64,000 nt of DNA from Oncomelania hupensis (taxonomy: Eukaryota; Mollusca; Gastropoda; Littorinimorpha; Pomatiopsidae): contig CM072519.1 in NCBI GenBank assembly GCA_036898135.1, forward strand, positions 68,569,340 through 68,633,339, given 5' to 3'. Both the position numbers and the translations under genes were made by a program. Shown here one piece after another: positions 59,233-64,000 of this stretch. Every line of letters starts with the position of its first letter. Within the stretch, counting starts at the first letter, position 1. The notes beneath the pieces are model-generated. The model was not told where the DNA came from and ran no database searches. It saw only the letters and a list, made by a program, of their open reading frames with translations.

Positions 59233-60089
59233 CTGCTGTCTTCACCTTGCTCCTGGCTCTTTCCCAAATCAATATAATACACTATCACGGATGCCATCAG
59301 GCAAGTTGTCTTAATGTTTTATCACGTATGTCTTGTTTCTTGTTGCTTACGACCGTTTTGTAGAAATAAATTAACTCTACCAGGGACTTAACTGCTGAAC
59401 CTGTTTAATTTTGCGCTAATTCAGTCTTGAAAGAATTGTTTTAGGGCAATACATTTGCAGGAAAGAATTAAGTTTACATTAGCCCGTGGATTAATTCGTT
59501 ATTTTCTTCCTATTGTAACACGTAAACAGATATTTTTAAAGTTCCCAACTTTTGTGGTGGCAATGAAGAGTTTTGATTTTAAAAACAATTGCTCACCAAT
59601 GTTTTAGCCTTATGCATAGACTTTCTTCAGGGAGTGAAAGAGAAATGGAAATTGTAGGAATTAAGATAATAAGGGAGCTGAGTAGAAAACACAAATTCTG
59701 CAGAAGGGACGCAAGGTGGGTGAGTGCATATTTTAATAAGTAAATACTACCACCCATTTTATTCTGCTTTGTAATGTGGTTTGACTTTACAGAAGCTTAT
59801 GATGACTTAAAATTGACAAAAGACCCTTTTAATTATTTATAATGGGAAGATGGTTGTAAATATGCTTTGCGAATGTCTCTTGATCAGTGAATTAAAATGC
59901 ATACTTCAATTTTAGACCTTAGTGAAAGGTGGATAACGGGAACCAAAATGTAGATCTATACTAATTTCTTATATTTCTTTTGACTTATGATTTTAAGACA
60001 TAAGATATAAGATTTAAGATTATTATTGGCTTCAAATGTTATACACAGAAGAATTTGCTTTGCGCGTTTGGGAAATACTACAACGGTTA

Positions 60090-61170
60090 AACCAAATTAA
60101 AATATGTTTGTGCCAAAAATCCCAGGAAGGGAATCTTATTTGAGGGATATCTTACAATTGAAGGACGAGTCTGTGTTGCTTTACGAACAGTACTCGTTAT
60201 ACCTTCGCACTTAAAAAGCGTTTTAAATTTACAAGGTTTGTTCAGTAAGGTTCTCGTAAGCCTCAAAGGAATTATTTGAATCTTCTTAAACCGGATGGGG
60301 AAGGTTGTATATTTTGAAAGCGGAATTAAGGACGCGGTTATAAATCTGTAATGTGTTTTGACGTCTTGTGCCAAAGGAATGAATCTTATTTAACGAAATA
60401 TTAAGTATCTTCTTAAACCGGATGGGGAGGCTGTATACTTGGAGAGCGATTTAAAGTGCAAAGTGATCTGTAATGTGTTAAGTCCTTTGAGTTCTTGTGC
60501 CAAACCTCAAAGGAAGAAATCTCTACATTTAAGTTAAAGGGAATATCTTCTTAAAGACGATGGAGGGGGGCTGTTGTATGTTTTGGGGGTGTTTTAAACC
60601 TTATTATCATTTCTTCAATGTCATCCTGTGGCAATCTTAAAGAGAGCGAATCTTTTATTTAATGGGAGTAGCATTTATCTTAAGTGGGTGGGCGAGGCTG
60701 CATTCGTCAAGAATGTTTTAAATCTGCAATTTGCGTCTTTATGACTTTTCCTGTCATTGTAAGGAATCTTTTATTGAAGGGTGTACCTAACTAAAATCGG
60801 ACGATGGAGGTTTTAATGAGGATGAAATTAAGCTACTCCAAACGGAAGGGAGGGTAGGCAGGGCAAGAATTGAGGGTTTGGTAGGTAATGGTTAGTGGCA
60901 AGTGATGGTTTAGTGGTAGGTGACGTCCCAGTTTTGTCTAGAGAGCGTTTTCCATCTTCAAACTTTGGCCTTATGAGATCGTGTGCCAAGATTCCAAAGG
61001 AATCAGTTTAGCATCTGCATAAAACTCTTGGTAGAGGGTTGATGTACACTTTGAGAGCATTTGCATGTAGGTCTTTTTTTTTTCTTTAGACGTTTTTCCT
61101 CTAAAGGTATAGAACCTCTTCAAAGCTGATGGAGTAAGGAAGCTTATGCATATATTTTTAAAGAATTTTT
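60090..61170. repeat. diverged tandem array, period ~110-136 bp, ~7-8 copies
   Basis: A core CTTCTTAAACCGGATGGGGA, GGCTGTATA..TTG.GAGCG, TTTAAA..CTGTAATGTGTT, CTTGTGCCAAA..GGAA, GAATCTT recurs at about 60282, 60410, 60546, 60677, 60787, 61010 and 61117, with growing divergence. It is not low-complexity and matches nothing else in the window. Confidence 0.75.
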
Positions 61171-61664
61171 AATGGTTTAACGTTATCTTGAATGTCAAGG
61201 TTGTTTAGAATAGGAGGATGGATTTCAAGTTACAAGAGGCTGTTATTTAATCAGGTGGGTTGTTCATTGGAAGTGTGGGAGAGGTCAGTCACCTCTGAAG
61301 TTTAATGTTATATTGAGCCTCGCCTCCCCCTTGTTTTGGTTTACAAGCAGGTGTGTGTGGTTTATGTGTTTGCTAAACGTTTACTCACCTCTACAGGTTA
61401 AAGTCAAAAGGTGAGATCAAAGGTTAAGGTTATGTACCACATCCGTTTGGTTTACATGCAACAGAGGTGGATTGATGTTCTTTGCTACTTTATGGTGTAA
61501 ATTATCTTCGCGAAGTAAATATTGCATGAATGAGCGACATTTGGAACAGGGAAATAATCCTGTCAAAAGTTCGAGACTAATGTAGTGTGTGAATGTAAAC
61601 AAGGGGCGATTGGTCATAACTAAAGTTGCTATGTCGACCAATATTAAGCGCCGTTTGGACGAGA

Positions 61665-62098
61665 GATAATCGTAGCATAGCATACCTACAACGAAGAGTC
61701 CAAAGCATGGAGATGAGGTGCTACAGAAGACTTCTGGGCATTTCCTATATTCAGCACATCACCAACGACGATGTCCGACAGACCATCAAAAAGCCATTGG
61801 ACACGATGACATGCACACAGTGGTGAAAAAACGGAAACTCCGATGGTATGGCCGCGTCACCGGAGCATCAGGCCTTGGAAATACCATCATGCAAGGCACG
61901 GTGCAAGGAGGCAGAAGAAGATGGAGACATAAAAAAAGAGGTGGACAGAAAAAGAGGTGGGGGACAACATTCGAGAATGGACTGGCTTGACACTGAGCGA
62001 AGCTATGAGGGTTGCTGAGGACAGAGAAGGATGGAGTACGCTGGTTAAACGATCCTCTGTGGTGCCCCAACGACCTTAGAGTTATGGGATAGGATAGG
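61665..62098 (+). mobile_element. LINE gamma, 5'-truncated copy
   Basis: Encodes YLQRRVQSMEMRCYRRLLGI, SYIQHITNDDVRQTIKK and, after a frame change, VVKKRKLRWYGRVTGASGLG. The conserved untranslated end (GGAGTACGCTGGTTAAACGA) and GGATA repeats follow. Confidence 0.9.
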
Positions 62099-62262
62099 AA
62101 CGTAGTGAGCGCGTATCAAAGTCGACTTTTAGTGTGTTTTCTCGTTTGTTTGTTACTTGTTTGTTACAAGGTACAAGATATTGTATGTAGTGTGATTAAA
62201 AGGCCCGAATTCGAAGGCTTTGTTCATTTTTAGGCGAAAACGAATTTACCCTAAACATTCCT

Positions 62263-62896
62263 ATCCTATCCTATCCCATCCCGTAACTCGAAGGTCGTAG
62301 GGGCACCACAGATGATCGTTTAACCAGCGTACTCCATCTTTCTATGTCCTCAGCAGCCCTGATGGCTTTGCTCAATGTCAAACCAGTCCATTCTCGAATG
62401 TTGTCCTCCCACCTCTTTTTCGGTCTCCCTCTTCTTCTACCTCCTTGCACTGTGCCTTGCAGAATGGTCTTTGCAAGACCTGATGATCTGGTGACGTGGC
62501 CATACCATCGGAATTTCCGTTTTTTCACCACTGTGAGCAGGTCATCGTGTTGTCCAATGGCTTATGTGATGGTCTGTCGGACTTCGTCGTTGGTGATGTG
62601 GTGGGTATAGGGAATGCCCAGAAGTCTTCTGTAGCACCTCATCTCCATGCTTTGTATTCTTCGTTGTAGATCTATTGTGAGGGTCCATGTTTCGCAAGCG
62701 TATAGAAAGATGAAGATGACAAGGGAGCGCAGCAGTCTTATCTTGGAATGTAGGCTGATGGTCCTGTCTTTCCAAATTGGCTTCAACGTCGCCAGGACAG
62801 CAATTGTTTGTGCGATCCTGGAGAGGACTTCCTGTCGGGATCCATTGTCTGATACAATGGCTCCTAAATATTTGAAGCTATGCACGGTGTTGAACT
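62263..62896 (-). mobile_element. LINE gamma, 5'-truncated copy, opposite orientation
   Basis: The minus strand gives VHSFKYLGAIVSDNGSRQEV, LKPIWKDRTISLHSKIRLLR, CETWTLTIDLQRRIQSMEMR and VKKRKFRWYGHVTRSSGLAK. It ends with GRRRGRPKKRWEDNIREWTG, then the end and a TATCC-type tail (plus orientation) at 62263-62280. One frame change lies near 62540-62565. It lies tail to tail with 61665-62098. Confidence 0.92.
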
Positions 62897-63225
62897 GATA
62901 AAGTTATTTTTCGCCATGCAAACGCCAAAGTTTTAATTTTCCATTTGGGTTCTAACAAGGAGTGATTTTTCCTGATTTTACGGTACATCAATACTATAGC
63001 CGCTTGACCTTTTGACCCTATTTGTGAGTGAACCAGAGAGTTTAAAGTGTGCGTCTTAGGCGTGTGGGATAGTGTGGAGTTTATGTTATGAAATAAAACC
63101 AAAAACCTTACAGCAAAAAAAAAAAACTACGGAATTTATTCATTTATAAAATAACTACACTTTCGAAACTTAATATTTGTCGTAAGATTATTTTTAGTGG
63201 GGTAACAACACTCACTGTGAATGTT

Positions 63226-63309
63226 AAAAGGGTCAAAGTGGGTCTTTTTAAGAAAAGGAAATGGAGTAAAAGGGTCAAAGTGGGTCTCCTTAAGAAAAGG
63301 AAATGGAGT
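63226..63309. repeat. 42-bp tandem duplication
   Basis: AAAAGGGTCAAAGTGGGTCT, TAAGAAAAGGAAATGGAGT, two copies with few changes. Confidence 0.93.
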
Positions 63310-63524
63310 TAAAAAAAAGAAAAAAGAATGACAGTGTGAAATCAATATAATAAAGAGGTCTGTTACCTCCTACAAGTTTTAACACTGAAGGCTATCTAGG
63401 TTATGTGCTGCACTCGTTGGCTGATGGGTTGTTAAAAACATAGTACTCAACTCCAAAGGTCAAGGGTGCCAGGTTTAAAGGTTAAAGGTTGTGAGCCACG
63501 CCTCTTTATTTTCCGATCGTTTTC

Positions 63525-64000
63525 CTATCCTATCCTATAATGTAACTAGAAGGTCGTTGGGGTACCCACACATTATCTTTTAACCAGCGCACTCCATCTT
63601 TCTCTGTCCTCAACAACCCTCGTGGCTTCGCTCAATGTCAAGCCAGTCCATTCTCGAATGTTGTCCTCCCACCTCTTTTTCTGTCTACTTCTTCTTCTAC
63701 CTCCTTGCACCGTGCCTTGCAGGCTGTTTTTTGCAAGATCTGATGCTCTGGTGACGTGGCCATACCATCGGAGTTTCTGTTTCTTCACCACTGTGAGCAT
63801 GTCATCGTGCTGTCCAATGGCTTGTGTGATGGTCTGTCTGGCTTCGTTGTTGGTGATATACTGGGTATAGGAAATGCCCAGAAGTCTTCTGTAGCACCTC
63901 ATCTCCATACTTTGTTTTCTTCGTTGTAGATCTGCTGGGAAGGTTTATGTTTCGCAAGCGTATAGGAAGATGGGGATCGTTTTGTGTGGTTATAAAACTT
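63525..64000 (-). mobile_element. LINE gamma copy running off the window
   Basis: The minus strand has one frame reading MEMRCYRRLLGISYTQYITN, then VVKKQKLRWYGHVTRASDLA and RRSRQKKRWEDNIREWTGLT. The untranslated end and TATCC tail lie at 63525-63545. The rest continues beyond the right edge. Confidence 0.92.

Overview
This window looks like animal nuclear DNA, most likely from a lophotrochozoan such as a gastropod mollusc. That taxonomic call is an inference. The support is the absence of dense genes, the very large number of microsatellites, several families of non-LTR retrotransposons (LINEs), tRNA-derived SINEs, and one clear exon of a metazoan-only gene. No bacterial operon, CRISPR array or viral gene is visible.

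The one confident host gene is a junctophilin. Its first coding exon runs from ATG 58496 to a splice donor at 58881, and about 5 kb of its first intron reaches the window end. Weaker host candidates are an open exon at the left edge (to 178), a 37-residue minus-strand exon near 968-1092, a GC-rich non-coding exon ending at a donor at 12605, and a TATA-bearing region near 23045. Everything else is repeats.

Layout. 1-1.1 kb: flank. 1.1-5.3 kb: a decayed minus-strand LINE (called alpha here) split by two later insertions. 6.0-6.4 kb: a 30/34-bp minisatellite. 6.7-9.5 kb: a nearly intact plus-strand LINE (beta) split by a 685-bp non-autonomous element. 9.8-14.5 kb: further copies of that element and a 1-kb element with terminal inverted repeats. 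16.7-22.4 kb: a 32-bp minisatellite in a roughly 2-kb higher-order duplication, broken by a probable 1.5-kb solo LTR. 22.4-34 kb: microsatellites, SINEs and fragments of LINE gamma. 34.3-36.3 kb: a 29/30-bp minisatellite. 36.3-37.1 kb: two fold-back sequences. 39.5-50.6 kb: SINEs, LINEs and a 1-kb DNA transposon, many nested. 51-57 kb: low-complexity DNA and an 82-bp array. 57-64 kb: junctophilin 5' region, first exon and intron, with a diverged ~130-bp array and two tail-to-tail LINE gamma copies.

The most informative signal is nesting. In several cases, removing an insertion and one copy of its flanking duplication restores the reading frame or sequence of the older element. This fixes the ends of the insertions without any database. 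The most notable product is a ~0.69-0.71-kb element family (here the ACCCC element) with a fixed 5' end, a TATA-like box, two short ORFs kept in both full copies, a CAAT-repeat tail, and 9-12 bp target duplications.
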